A DNA stretch of 64,000 nt, taken from the NCBI RefSeq assembly GCF_949987515.2, contig NC_082694.2:59890080-59954079 (forward strand), in the 5' to 3' direction. Below the pieces are notes generated by a model. That model saw only the letters and a program-made list of their open reading frames with translations, ran no database searches and had not been told where the DNA came from. This document shows positions 11,115-21,735 of the stretch, one piece after another. How positions within the stretch are numbered: position 1 is the first letter of the stretch; every line of letters starts with the position of its first letter. Source of the DNA: Delphinus delphis (Eukaryota > Chordata > Mammalia > Artiodactyla > Delphinidae). The position numbers and the translations under genes were made by a program.

Positions 11115-11765
11115 CAGCGAGTCTCAAAGTTTTGTTCTCAGTATCCCTTAATACTCTTAAAAACTGAGGATCCCAATGATCTATCAATATTAACCTTATT
11201 AGAAACTAAAACACAAATGTTTAAGTATTAGTTATAGGGGACCCTTGAACAAGGTGAGGGTTAGGGTTACCCACCCTTCCCACAGTCAAAAATCCAGGAA
11301 TAGCTTTACCGTCCGCCCTTTGTCTTGGGTTCTACATCTCTGGGTCCAACCAACCATGGATCATGTAGCACAGCAGTTGGTATCTAAGGGAAAATATCCG
11401 TTTATAAGTTGACCTGCGCAGTTCAAACCCGTGTGTTCAAGGGTCAACTGTATTTTAAAAATAAAAATAACGAGCCCATTATATGTTAACATTTTTTAAT
11501 GAAAAATAACTTCAGATATATTTTGAGAAAAAAGGCATTGTTTTACACTTTTGCAAATAGAACACTTAATTGGCTTATCAGAAGACAGCTGAATCCTTAT
11601 ATCAATTTCTGCATTCATATGTTGCAATATGTTGTTTTTGGTTGAAGTATATGAGGAAAATTTGGCCTCACAGAGTTATGTAGTTGGAAAGGGAGGACCT
11701 TACAAAATCCCTAAAGTGTCTTGGGAACCCTCAGCGGTCCTTAGATTACACTTTGAGAACCACTG
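11115..11765 (+). mobile_element. hAT-Charlie-like DNA transposon remnant
   Basis: The ends form an imperfect terminal inverted repeat: cagcgagtctcaaagt at the left and actttgagaaccactg at the right (hAT-Charlie end consensus CAGNGGTTCTCAAAGT). The interior is non-coding and interrupted by a Tigger/MER2-like element. Confidence 0.65.
11237..11452 (-). mobile_element. Tigger/MER2-like element nested in the hAT remnant
   Basis: Ends are ggggacccttgaacaa and ttcaagggtcaactg, inverted repeats typical of Tigger/MER2 elements, flanked by TA. The internal gtcaaaaatcc and ggttctacatctctgggtcc agree with that family. Its orientation is my best guess. Confidence 0.65.
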
Positions 11766-12127
11766 CCCTAGATTAAGAAATACCCTGGCAGGCATGTTAA
11801 ACAAAGCACCAGTATGACCTTGAAAGGACATGCTGTAACTGTCTTTGGTTATTTCCAAGTTTTGGATGATTTTTCTTAATACTTCAAGGCCTATGTCATG
11901 CTCCTGTCACCAGAAACAGACTGGGTCAGACCGACCAAATTCCACTTGTGAACAGTGGGAATTGGGACTATATTGTAAACTCATTTCTTTAAACAATCCC
12001 CCTAAATAAAAACATCTTTTTTCCCTTTCATTATAAAATGCAAGAAATTTAGAAGATATAAAAACCAATTATCTTGAATACTTTGAACTTCTTGGAGATA
12101 AACACTGATACCTTCTTCCTTTTTTTG
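11766..12127. other. unique sequence, nothing recognised
   Basis: AT-rich sequence without a repeat signature or a coding frame worth reporting. Confidence 0.35.
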
Positions 12128-12324
12128 TTTTAACTTTTTATTTTATATTGGAGTATCGCCAATTAACAACGTTGTGATAGTTTCAGGCGCACAGCAAAGG
12201 GACTCAGCCATACATACACATGTATCCATTCACCCCCAAACTCCCCTCCCATCCAGGCTGCCACATAACATTGAGAAGAGTTCCCTGTGCTATACAGTAG
12301 GTCCTTGTTGGTTATTCATTTTCT
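12128..12324 (-). mobile_element. L1 3'-end fragment
   Basis: Contains the L1 3' UTR signature in reverse: tattggagtat near the left, and ttccctgtgctatacagtag further in. It is cut at 12324 by a SINE. Confidence 0.75.
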
Positions 12325-12530
12325 TTGTTTGTTTGTTTTTGTACGCAGGCCTCTCACTGTTGTGGCCTCTCCCGTTGCAGAGCACAGGCTCCGGATGCGC
12401 AGGCCCAGCGGCCATGGCTCACGGGCCCAGCCGCTCCGCGGCATGTGGGATCTTCCAGGACCGGGGCACGAACCCATGTCCCCGGCATCAGCAGGCGGAC
12501 TCTCAATCACTGCGCCACCAGGGAAGCCCA
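12325..12530 (-). repeat. CHR SINE (short young type) with 14-bp target-site duplication
   Basis: Contains the reverse of the young consensus (cctctcactgttgtggcc ... ccaccagggaagccc). Target duplication gttattcattttct at 12311-12324 and 12531-12544. Confidence 0.95.
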
Positions 12531-12544
12531 GTTATTCATTTTCT

Positions 12545-12595
12545 AAAAGTTTCCCAGGTGATTCTATTGTGCACTTAGGACTGAGAACCGCTACC
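12545..12595 (+). mobile_element. MER5-like right-end fragment
   Basis: The short piece tttcccaggtgattct followed by gactgagaaccgct matches the right end of MER5-type hAT elements. Confidence 0.4.
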
Positions 12596-12621
12596 TAGTC
12601 TAACCCCATTTTCTTTTTCTC

Positions 12622-13280
12622 TTTTTTTAACATCTTTATTGGAGTATAATTGCTTTACAACGTTGTGTTAGTTTCTGCTGTATAACACAGTGAGTCAGCT
12701 ATACGTATACATATATCCCCATATCCCCTCCCTCTTGCCTCTCCCTCCCACCCTCCGTATCCCACCCCTCTAGGTGGTCACAAAGCACCAAGCTTATCTC
12801 CCTGTGCTATGCAGCTGCTACTCTCTCACTTCATCCCAGCTTACTCTTCCCCCTCCCCGTGTCCTCAAGTCCATTCTCTACGTCTGCGTCTTTATTCCTG
12901 TCCTGCCCCTACGTTCTTCAGAACTTTTTTTTTTTTAGATTCCATATATATGTGTTAGCATATGGTATTTGTTTTTCTGTTTCTGACTTACTTCACTCTG
13001 TGTGACAGACTCTAGGTCCATCCACCTCACTACAAATAACTCCATTTCTTTTTATGGCTGAGTAATATTCCATTGTATGTATGTGCCACATCTTCTTTAT
13101 CCATTCCTCTGTTGATGGGCATTTAGGTTGCTTCCATGTCCTGGCTATTGTAAATACTGCTGCAATGAACTTTGGAGTGCACGTGTCTTTTTGAATTAAG
13201 CACGGGAGTGGGATTGCTGGGTCACATGGTAGTTCTATTTTTAGTTTTTTAAGGAACCTCCATACTGTTCTCCATAGAGT
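12622..13280 (-). mobile_element. L1 3' end (3' UTR plus end of ORF2)
   Basis: From the T-rich start through acatctttattggagtataa, ccctctaggtggtcacaaag, then the reversed ORF2 end (ggctgagtaatattccattg, gctattgtaaatactgctgc, ggattgctgggtcacatgg). 5'-truncated near 13280. Confidence 0.9.
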
Positions 13281-13336
13281 TTTTTTACATATAAGACATT
13301 TTGTATTATTTCTGGTCTTTACAACAGTGCTTGAAA

Positions 13337-13425
13337 GTTTTCAAGGATGACAAAGCTGAGGCTGAGAGAGGCAAAGCAAACTGCCTTGGACACATAGCTA
13401 CTAACTTTTTCTATTCTAATCAGAC
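13337..13425 (-). repeat. MIR fragment
   Basis: Core ctgaggctgagagaggcaaag followed by a diverged tggacacatagct, the usual MIR order. Confidence 0.5.
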
Positions 13426-15957
13426 GTCTTAGTTCTAAGATAGAATCCTCTCTAGCTAGTCTACGTGGGAAGGGATTCACAAAGGCTATTAGAAATTTGT
13501 GGAATTTCTGGAGAAGCTAGGTTGAGCTTCTCGGAACAACTCTCAGAACCACACCTCAGATTTGACCATGTAACGGGGCCCAGCCAAAACACATGGACTC
13601 TGCTGTGGACGCTGGAGACAGTCCCGTCACCACTTGACTTCAGAACTGGCTGCCTTTGCTGGCCTGGACCTTCTCTGTTTTCTCAGAAAATTCACTTTCA
13701 AAACAAAGTCTTACACATGTATATCTGATTGGTAGACTCTAACACACCTGTTGTGTTAATTTCAAAATTTCAATGTATTTTTAAAAAGTTATTCCAGATG
13801 AGGGAGGTAGGATTTATACTTGGAGAATTATCCAAGTGAGAAGCTGTTTGAAAGATTCGGGGTAGGGACAGATGTCCACCGCAGTCACCCTCTGGAGGCC
13901 CAACATCAATGTACACCCTCCCTCCATCCTTCAATCTCTAGCCTGCAGAACACAATGCAACAATCCCTTATACAAAATATGCTACTCTGTCCTCAAAAGG
14001 GGAAGCCCCAAATTTCAGTTGATTGCATTCAGCTCCATATTCAGAATTTTGATGTTCGTTCTTCTAATTTAAACACACTCTTTTCTTAATGCCCTGTTAG
14101 CCATGGATAAATTGTAAAATAAATCCACAGAGGCTATATACACTATATATCTGGGGAAGGGAGAGGGGAAAAATTTAACATATATTCTTATATAACGTAA
14201 CTCACCTGCAAGGGGAAATATAAGGCTATAGTTGATATTTACCCACTCCATGTTCCCTTTGCCCTCAGCCACAACTTGGTCTGCCTTTACCTGGTGGAGT
14301 GACCCTAACCTTCATTCCTGAGCATCTGAGTTCTTGGTGGCCCTCTACTTCTCTACGGTTGCTCTAGTCCTGCTAACTTGCAGCATTCCGTGGGGAGGTA
14401 CAAGGAGGACCCCTCAGTTTGTGAACATTGCTTCGGCCTGTCTAAGGAAGCACTCCTATTTTCCCTAACACCCAAGATCAACGGCCTCAGCTGAAATGGT
14501 CGGCACTCCCCACTGCACCCCATCTTATTTGCTGGTTTAGTGGCGTGGTGCAAGGAACCTGAAATGGCCAAGTGCCAGTCTCAACTGGTAGAAAGATTCC
14601 CCTGGTGGAAACATTTCTCTTTCGACATTTTCTATATCACATCCATTGGCACTTAATTATCTTCCCTTTAGAACTGTTCTGCATACACTGATTTTTTGAG
14701 TGATCGGAGAAGCCTAACCTTCAGGGTAGGTATGGTGGTATATCAAATGTCTAAATCTTAGCCCTAACGTGACTTCTTTCGTATTCAATAAATCCACCCC
14801 CAACTAAGGAAGATGCCTATTATTTTTGTCCTTGCCTTCACTAGTGTTTGAGAGATATACGGATAATGACTAGAGGGCTGGTAGCAGCAGGTGTCTCTGG
14901 AGAAAGGGATGAAAGAGATAACACAGCGAATTTTATGATATCTCAACCAGTCCTCCATCTTGGAAATAATCATATGGTCTTTTAACCTTGTGGCTTTTAG
15001 ATCCTAAGCTCTCAAAGATTTATTTCTTGGCAGTAAGCAACATTTAGAAAATCTATCTTTATTGTTAAGTCTGAATATTCCAATTTATTATTTTGTTTAG
15101 CCCAGTGGAATTATTAGAGGACGTCAGTCATGCCCAATTGCCACCAGTTTATTTCAAACACTTATGAACAGAGAATTGCAAAATATCTTTTTTTCCCCTT
15201 GGGCCTATACGCGCTTGGTATTATGCTTATGCAAACAGTATGTAAGCACAACTTCCTTTCCTGTATGTGCAGGCATTCGGCACATATTAGTGTCATGCCT
15301 GCTGCATTCCAGCTACACTCCATTCTGGAGACACAGTGGTGAAGCCCAGGCACGGTCTTTTTGCCATAGCCTTTCTATTCTAGTAAGAGGTGCTGGTACA
15401 TACCACGTCTGGCTCTGTCTCCTGCTGCTAAATTAGGATGGCCTGTCATTTACCCAGAATACAGCAGGGGGCAGATAAAGCCCATCTTTCAAAATCATTT
15501 GTGGCAGCCCAGCATTTTAGATGGCAGCAGATTAGAATTGTCACTTCAGTTTTTGAAGGAAACTAGAATCTGGTTTTGCATTTTGCTCATTGCTTATCCG
15601 ACTTCCGGTATCTCTGGTATCAAATCTGGGAAAAAGCCAAACTGCAGGTACATTTTCTCTTTCAGAGTAAATATATTTGGGAAATAGCTGTGAGGGACGC
15701 TTGCTAAGTAAAGGAATTCTACTCTGAATGCTTTCAAAAATAAAGACTATTCAATGGATTTAACATTAATTCAATTTAATATTTTCATTTAAGTATTTGC
15801 TTAAGTTGAACTGTACCTGTGTTTTGATTTTTGCCGAGAGGATGGGTAAAAAGACCATCCTCATTAGCTAATCTTATTCCTATTTCAGAAATAGTAGCCA
15901 CTCCTACATCCTTTTGGAGTGAATTAAGAGGAAATGTTAGAAATGTAGAGAAAGCAA

Positions 15958-15977
15958 ATGCATGCGCGCGTGCATGT
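15958..15977. other. alternating purine-pyrimidine tract with Z-DNA potential
   Basis: About 20 bases alternate strictly between purine and pyrimidine around a GCGCGCG core, an arrangement known to favour left-handed DNA under supercoiling. Confidence 0.4.
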
Positions 15978-16653
15978 TTGACATACTGTTATGGCCACAA
16001 GAATGGCATCAGAGGGGCAGAAGAAAGGAAAGGACCAAGGATGTGGGGTGTTGCATTTTGGGCAAAGGCGTCGAGAGAATATCCTAATTTTGGACTTTTT
16101 AATGGTATGTTAGGTTTGCTGGGTCCTTTAAAGCAATAAGTATTCAGCTGAGCTGTGAAGCTAGACATTGGAATTTCCTATGAAAAGGAAAATCTGAGCT
16201 AAAGAGAGGAGAGTTACCTGAGCAGATACCTTTTATCAACCAGCACCTTACTGGATCTTTTATTAATCTATGGTTTCCCTGGGCCTCCTGTTCTATTACT
16301 CTCTACGGGACAAACACAGGAAAACTACACCAACTCCCTCTGGCAAAGGCTCCTTAGAGAGCCAGTGGGTGAGTAGAGGTGGGAGGGGAGAGGGCTAAAT
16401 CAATTTCTAGTGAATCTGAGAGCCAATCAAATCTTATTATTCTGTTGAATTATTTCTCTTCTCCTGTACATAGTAAGTTCTGTGGGACAGGGTCATGTTT
16501 ATCTTGTTCACCACTGACTTTCCTGTGACCATGACATTTTTCATACACCAGTGCTTTAGAAGCAAAAATAACAGCCCTCCCACTGACCTCATTAAGAAAA
16601 GACTAAAGAGATTAAGAAACGTGGGTAATCCCAGCCATGAGTTATTTGGAAAT

Positions 16654-16675
16654 TGTGTGTGTGTATGTGTGTGTG
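16654..16675 (+). repeat. short interrupted (TG)n microsatellite
   Basis: About ten TG units interrupted by one TA. Confidence 0.9.
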
Positions 16676-16970
16676 AGAGATTTCCAATCATCTGTCCCTG
16701 TTCACCTATGAATATGACGAAATGCAGAGGTACTGAGTAAGAATAGCTAAGGAGTTCTGAAATGCCTTCGAAGTTGACCTAATATTGTAGATTCCTTCAA
16801 TTAGAAGGGCCTTACCCTGCCCCACCCATCCAGTTCAGGAATTCTGCAACGTCCCTAAAGGGAAGTCACCTTATTCTGCTGGAACACTCACCAAATCTTG
16901 AAGTAGTGATTCCATTACGAGAAAGCTCTTCTTCCTTTTTCTTTCTTTCCTTGTTTTTTTTTTTTTTTTT

Positions 16971-17639
16971 GGCAAGGGGTGTTTAAAAAATGTAGAAAAG
17001 AATGTAATGACTTTCACATGCCCACTGTCTAAGAATAAACAAGTACTAATGTTTTGTCCTTTTGGTCTCAGCTGTCCACTGTTGGGAAATAGTTCTCCAT
17101 GGGTCTCTCACCTTTTTGTGCATTTGCGAGTGAACTACTGGGCCATCTTTTCCAGGGTGTTTGGATGGTGAACGACTGTGGAAGGTAGAGATGGTGGTTC
17201 CCTTCAGAATAAAGGGCAGGTTACTTATGACCTTGGAAGACAGAGTGTGTCTCGCAATGGAGCAAATGGCAGGTATGCTTAGTGCCCATTGTGAAATTAT
17301 CAGGTTCCTTAAACCCAGGGTTCTTCTCTCCTGTAGTCCAACCACTGCATGTGCAGGTGTCATCTGGTCCTCTTCACATTGCCCTTAGGAAATTGGCACC
17401 AAAACGCTGATCTGTCTCTGCTGCTATTGCTGTGAGTAACAAGCTGCCTTTTGTCTCTGATCCAGGAGTTTCGTGCCAGCATCCATGAAACTGCTGTAGG
17501 TTACTATTTAAACCATCATAGGCCAGAGAAACAGGTGGAAATAGCTCCCAAGTAATATCAATATTAAAACTTGATGAGGATAGAAAAAGAAAACTAGAAA
17601 ATTTCACTTATGAATGTAGAAGCTAAGATACTAAACGAA
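16971..17639. other. unique sequence after a T tract, nothing recognised
   Basis: A T tract ends at 16970. The following 670 bases show short overlapping frames on both strands and no known domain or repeat signature. Confidence 0.35.
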
Positions 17640-18012
17640 AATTAGTAAGCACAACCCAGTGAAAGTTACAAAAAGAAAGAAAGGAAATTAAGCCCATGTT
17701 TATTTCAGGTTTATAAAGATAGTTTGAAATTTGGAAATTCATCAAAAAAATTTACTGTGTTAGATTGAAAGAGAAAAAGCCTGTATTATTATAGCAGTAG
17801 AAACTAAAAGCATTTGATAAAATCTAGCAACAATTACTGATAAAAATTCCATGTAAGTTAGGGATAGAATAAAACTTTAAACATGCTGATGACTGTATCA
17901 AACTATGGAATAGAGAAGCCATTTTAAAACCTGGAACAAATAGCATTGACCACTTGTATCATTATTTAGTGTTGTTTTGGAAGTTTCAAATAATGCAATA
18001 GGACAATAAAAT
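17640..18012 (+). mobile_element. ancient L1 ORF2 fragment
   Basis: Diverged L1 reverse transcriptase region: gaaactaaaagcatttgataaaatct corresponds to the ORF2 stretch read as E-K-A-F-D-K-I in younger L1s, with ataaaaattcc following. Stops and indels throughout. Confidence 0.6.
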
Positions 18013-18034
18013 ATGTAAAATGTTGGAGAAAAAC

Positions 18035-18239
18035 CAGTCACAAAGAGGCGGTATGAGCCAAGGAAAGATTAGGAACTTGAGACGCACAGACGTGGATCAG
18101 AATCTCACTTTGGCTCCATTTTATCTGTGGAACTTTGGGCAAGCTATTTAATTTTTTACAATTCAATTTTCTCTTCAGTGAAATAGGCATAATAATAATT
18201 TTTGGAGATCCTGCACGGATTAAATTCCCTGCTGTTTTG
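18035..18239 (+). repeat. MIR, split by the following SINEs
   Basis: Order ggaactttgggcaagctatt, ttttctcttcagtgaaat, gagatcctgcacggatt. The tail (gctcagtgcctgacacatg) resumes at about 18575, beyond the nested SINEs. Confidence 0.7.
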
Positions 18240-18552
18240 CTTTTTTTTTAATATTTATTTACTGGGACTTCCCTGGTGGTCCAGTGGGTAAGAATCTGCA
18301 CTCCCAATGCAGGGGGCCTGGGTTCGATCCCTGTTTGGGGAACTAGATCCCACATGCATGCTGCAACTAAGAGTCTGCATGCCGCAACTAAACATGTCGC
18401 AGCGAAGATCCCGAGTGCCTAAATATTTATTTATTTAGGCTGCGCCAGTCTTAGTTGCGGCACTCAGGATCTAGGCCCCTGACCAGGGATCGAACCCAGT
18501 CCCCCTGCATTGGGAGTGCGGATTCTTACCCACTGGACCACCAGGGAAGTCC
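18240..18552 (-). repeat. CHR-related SINE (outer, minus) interrupted by a plus SINE
   Basis: Minus element read from 18552 (ggacttccctggtggtccag, B box ggttcgatccc) to 18438, with its A-rich tail split into 18421-18437 and 18240-18262 by the insertion of a second copy. Confidence 0.85.
18263..18421 (+). repeat. CHR-related SINE (inner, plus), inserted in the tail of the minus copy
   Basis: Starts gggacttccctggtggtcc and has ggttcgatccc. The target duplication aatatttattta occurs at 18250-18261 and 18422-18433, placing the insertion inside the A/T-rich tail of the minus copy. The two copies form inverted-repeat arms of over 100 bases. Confidence 0.85.
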
Positions 18553-18630
18553 TCCTGTGGTCTTGTTAAAGGGCCCAGCTCAGTGCCTGACACATGTTCA
18601 GTGTTCCACAAATGTTAATTCCTTCTGACA

Positions 18631-19518
18631 CTTTCAACCTCTGAGAATTTGAAAAAGAATAAGGATTTGGATGTCTGCGACGCCTGTCACAATAGCAACC
18701 TCTGTGATTAAGAATAAAACCAGTATAGAGATGCCTAATTCTTTTTTGTTCAAGCTTCTTCCAGATACCTGAGAACTTTCAACAGTGGCAACCCAAATTG
18801 ATGATTCTGCCTCTTACAGAAGAAAATCAATAAACATTAGCTCCTCTGAAGCAGGCAAATTACAGGAACAACAAGTTCCACAGTGTTTCATAATCTTATG
18901 ACAAACACCATCCGAGTTCTTGGACGAGGAATCTTTTCTTACCAGGATCCCACTGGCCAGTCCCACAGTGGGCTTTGTCTCCCTCTCTTGGTTTTGTCAC
19001 TTTGCTCATATGATTTGTTTGCCCTTTTGCCTATTGTGAGCTTGCCTTCTCCTGGTTTGGTAAGTTCCCAGCACTTCAGAGGCAGCCCATGTCCACGGAG
19101 AGTCCTGGGAGGCCTCCTGATCTGGCCACAGCGATAACAATGAAGGTTTATTTCTCTGGAATATTTTTAAAGCCTATGGCTCAGTCTTCTCTGTTCATCT
19201 GAGAGAAGGATCTTTGAGTCAGCTTAGGGAGACACCACTCCCACTGTCAACTCTGGGATTTAGGGTCTGTCCTGGGCCACAAAAGAGCCTTCAGACCTAC
19301 CCCTGCCTCAGGCAAGTCCTCATGTATGAGCTGGGCCCCATGCTCCAATCTGAATATGTTGTCCTCAGGCAGTTCTATTAGGAGTAGGGGTGCAGGGAAT
19401 GTGAGGTTGGGGCACTGGTGGAGAAAGTTGGGCTGCTCTGGACATGTAGAGAAAGGTATAACTTGGGCTTGAGAGCAAAGGAAACAAGTCATGAAACTGA
19501 CTCTGTGGCTCGATCATC
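18631..19518. other. unique sequence, nothing recognised
   Basis: No protein gene or repeat signature is recognised. The 84-codon frame at 18883 is hydrophobic but has no homology that I know. Confidence 0.35.
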
Positions 19519-19763
19519 TTTATTTATTTGTTTGTTTGTTTGTTTATTTATGTATTTGGCTGCGCTGGGTCTTAGTTGCAGCATGCGGGATCTTTAGTTG
19601 CAGCATGCAAGATCTTTTTTAGTTGTGGCATGTGGAATCTTTAGCTGTGGCATGAGGGCTCTTAGTTGTGGCATGCAGGATCTAGTTCCCTGGCCAGGGA
19701 TTGAACCCGGGCCCCCTGCATTGGGAGCACAGAGTCTTAACCACTGGACTACCAGGGAAGTCC
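19519..19763 (-). repeat. CHR-related SINE with a repeated internal module
   Basis: Reverse of ggacttccctggtagtccag with B box ggttcaatccc. The middle holds several degenerate copies of a cttagttgtggcatg module. Flanks share gatcat and ttta, a weak target duplication. Confidence 0.85.
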
Positions 19764-19794
19764 CTGGATCATATTTATACATCACAGAAACGTC

Positions 19795-19905
19795 ACTGGA
19801 CTTGATAGCTGAGATAGCTCAGGCTCAGAGGGGTTAGGTGATTTGCCCAACACTGCACAGCACTGGAATCAAGACTGGATCCAGATCCTCTGACTCCTGG
19901 TCCAG
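19795..19905 (-). repeat. MIR
   Basis: Core ctcaggctcagaggggttagg then gatttgcccaacactgcaca and a right part with ctctgactcctggtcc. Confidence 0.7.
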
Positions 19906-20493
19906 TGCTCACTCCTTTCACTCAAGGTCCTGCTCCCCCCAGGTTTGCTTTGATGATGCAGCAGGTAGGACTCAGCACATTAGTGGAGCGCTTGGAGACT
20001 TGGTTTGGTCACCACCTCAACACCTGGTGTGGTCACACTCTTCAGATCCTAAAGCCTTCAAGGCTGGGGTGACGGAGTGGGACAGGAAAGGGGAGGAGGA
20101 GAAGCAGGAGGGATTGGGGGACCTGTCAGGGGTCAGGGAAGGCTGGGGCTCAGAACTCTAGGTGATGTGCCAGAGGATGTCTGACTCACAGACAGCAGGG
20201 TGGAGTGTAGAGGATAAGCAGACAGACCCTCACTGTGCCTCCAGCAGGCCCATAGTTTAGGGAGGGCACAAAAGATGTGGAAGATCCTCTCTCTGCTAGC
20301 AGGACCTCTTCTGAGGTGGAATTGGCAGTGCTGGAAATTCCTGCCCAGGGTAGGCCCAGCTGCGTAGACCCTACTGCATGGCCGTGTCCAGTAGGTTAAC
20401 AGGGCCATCCCTGGGCAGTGACATGAATTTGACCTTGGGGAAGGGAACCCAGGGCAGCATCCTTTCCCTTCATACATCTACTTGCCTTTTGAC
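19906..20493. other. unique GC-moderate sequence
   Basis: Frames on both strands reach ~110 codons (20133-20477 minus, 19838-20161 plus), with no recognisable domain. Likely non-coding. Confidence 0.35.
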
Positions 20494-20505
20494 TGGCTTC
20501 CCTCT

Positions 20506-20712
20506 TTTTTTTTTTTTTTTTTGGTACGCGGGCCTCTCACTGTTGTGACCTCTCCCGTTGCGGAGCACAGGCTCCGGATGCGCAGGCTCAGCGGCCATGG
20601 CTCACGGGCCCAGCCGCTCCGCGGCATGTGGGATCTTCCCGGACCGGGGCACGAACCCACGTCCCCTGCATCGGCAGGCGGACTCTCAACCACTGCGCCA
20701 CCAGGGAAGCCC
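20506..20712 (-). repeat. CHR SINE (short young type) with 12-bp target-site duplication
   Basis: Close to the young consensus. Target duplication tggcttccctct at 20494-20505 and 20713-20724, with a long T run as the reversed tail. Confidence 0.95.
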
Positions 20713-20869
20713 TGGCTTCCCTCTTGACCTACACCCCTGCTTTTTGCTGCCAAATGAGTGGTGAGGGCTGTGACGATAGTCACAGAGGATCACAGGCAGT
20801 TTTCAGGGTGTGCATTCACACCCTTTCCTGTCATTAGGAAACATGCAGTTTCTTTGAGATTCGACTCAC

Positions 20870-20929
20870 CACGTTTCTTGCTCTTGCCTTCTTTCTCTTG
20901 AAGCATGGGGCCATCTGGGTTCATTTCTG
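20870..20929 (-). other. candidate 60-nt minus-strand exon
   Basis: On the minus strand an acceptor ending tatgtttctactacag is followed by 60 bases and a near-perfect donor (gtg|gtgagt). The segment is purine-rich like an exon. One frame is open and reads EMNPDGPMLQEKEGKSKKR, a plausible charged linker; another frame is also open. I do not recognise the protein, and neighbouring exons are not seen in the window. Confidence 0.3.
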
Positions 20930-21179
20930 CTGTAGTAGAAACATAGACGCCACCTCTTTACCGTAAGAAAATCAACACCGTGGACATGATGACCGATGGC
21001 AGCTGATGCTGAGGCTCAGAGCTGGGGAGGCCACAGGACTGATGGCGCCTGAAGAGGACGCATCCCACGGCGGGCCGTAGCTTCCTGGCACCCACCTCTA
21101 ACCGTCATGGAAGCCTGCAGTCACCAGCTCTTTCTATTTTTTTAAGAGAAGTTGAAAATCTAAATTGAAAAACTTCGGC

Positions 21180-21735
21180 ACAAAATTGGCACAAAATTTC
21201 TCAAAGATACAGACAGAACGAGCAAAACATGATTTGATTTGAAGGCGGGTTCGTTTGTAACTTCTGAGCTACCTGTTCTTTAAAAAAATTCCTCCCAGGT
21301 ATTTCACCTCTGGGTCTCTTCCTCAAAACCCATAATTTTAGTCTATTCTGAGACAATATCAGACAACCTGAATCGAGGGACAGTGTATGACATACCTGAC
21401 CAGTAATTTTCACAATGGTCAAGGTCATGATAAACAAGGAAACACAGAAAAACGGTCACAGATTGGAAGAGACGAAGGAGACATGATGACTGCCTGCCAT
21501 GTGGGATTCTGGAACGTTAATGGAGAAATGGGTGAAATCTGACTAATGTCTGGAGTGTAGCTGATGTCAGGGTACCAATGTTAATTTCTTAACTTGGACA
21601 AATGCAGCGTGGTCAGGAGAGATGTTATCATTAGTGGACACTGGGCTTAGGGTATATGGGAAATGTTGGCACTACATTTGCAACTTTTCTGTAAATCTAA
21701 ATTTATTCCAAAATCAAAAGCTTATTAAAAAGAAA
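21180..21735 (+). mobile_element. old L1 3' UTR
   Basis: Carries the older L1M-type 3' end: gaccagtaattttcacaatg, tcaaggtcatgataaacaag, gtaccaatgttaatttc, gggtatatgggaa, acttttctgtaaatctaaat, then attccaaaatcaaaagctta. Confidence 0.65.

Larger units (their letters stand above)
13426..16953. other. 3.5-kb unique stretch
   Basis: No SINE or L1 is recognised here, the longest repeat-poor stretch in the first half of the window. Open frames reach at most ~100 codons (15831-16139) and look like chance. It includes an alternating purine-pyrimidine tract at 15958-15977 and a short TG repeat at 16654. Confidence 0.4.

Noticed and set aside
12174..12578. 134-codon plus frame, and many similar 60-120 codon frames ending in ...LNHCATRE or ...TTAPPGKP
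   Set aside because: They are translations of CHR SINEs, which stay open in several frames because of their GC-rich consensus. The repeated peptides across the window confirm this.
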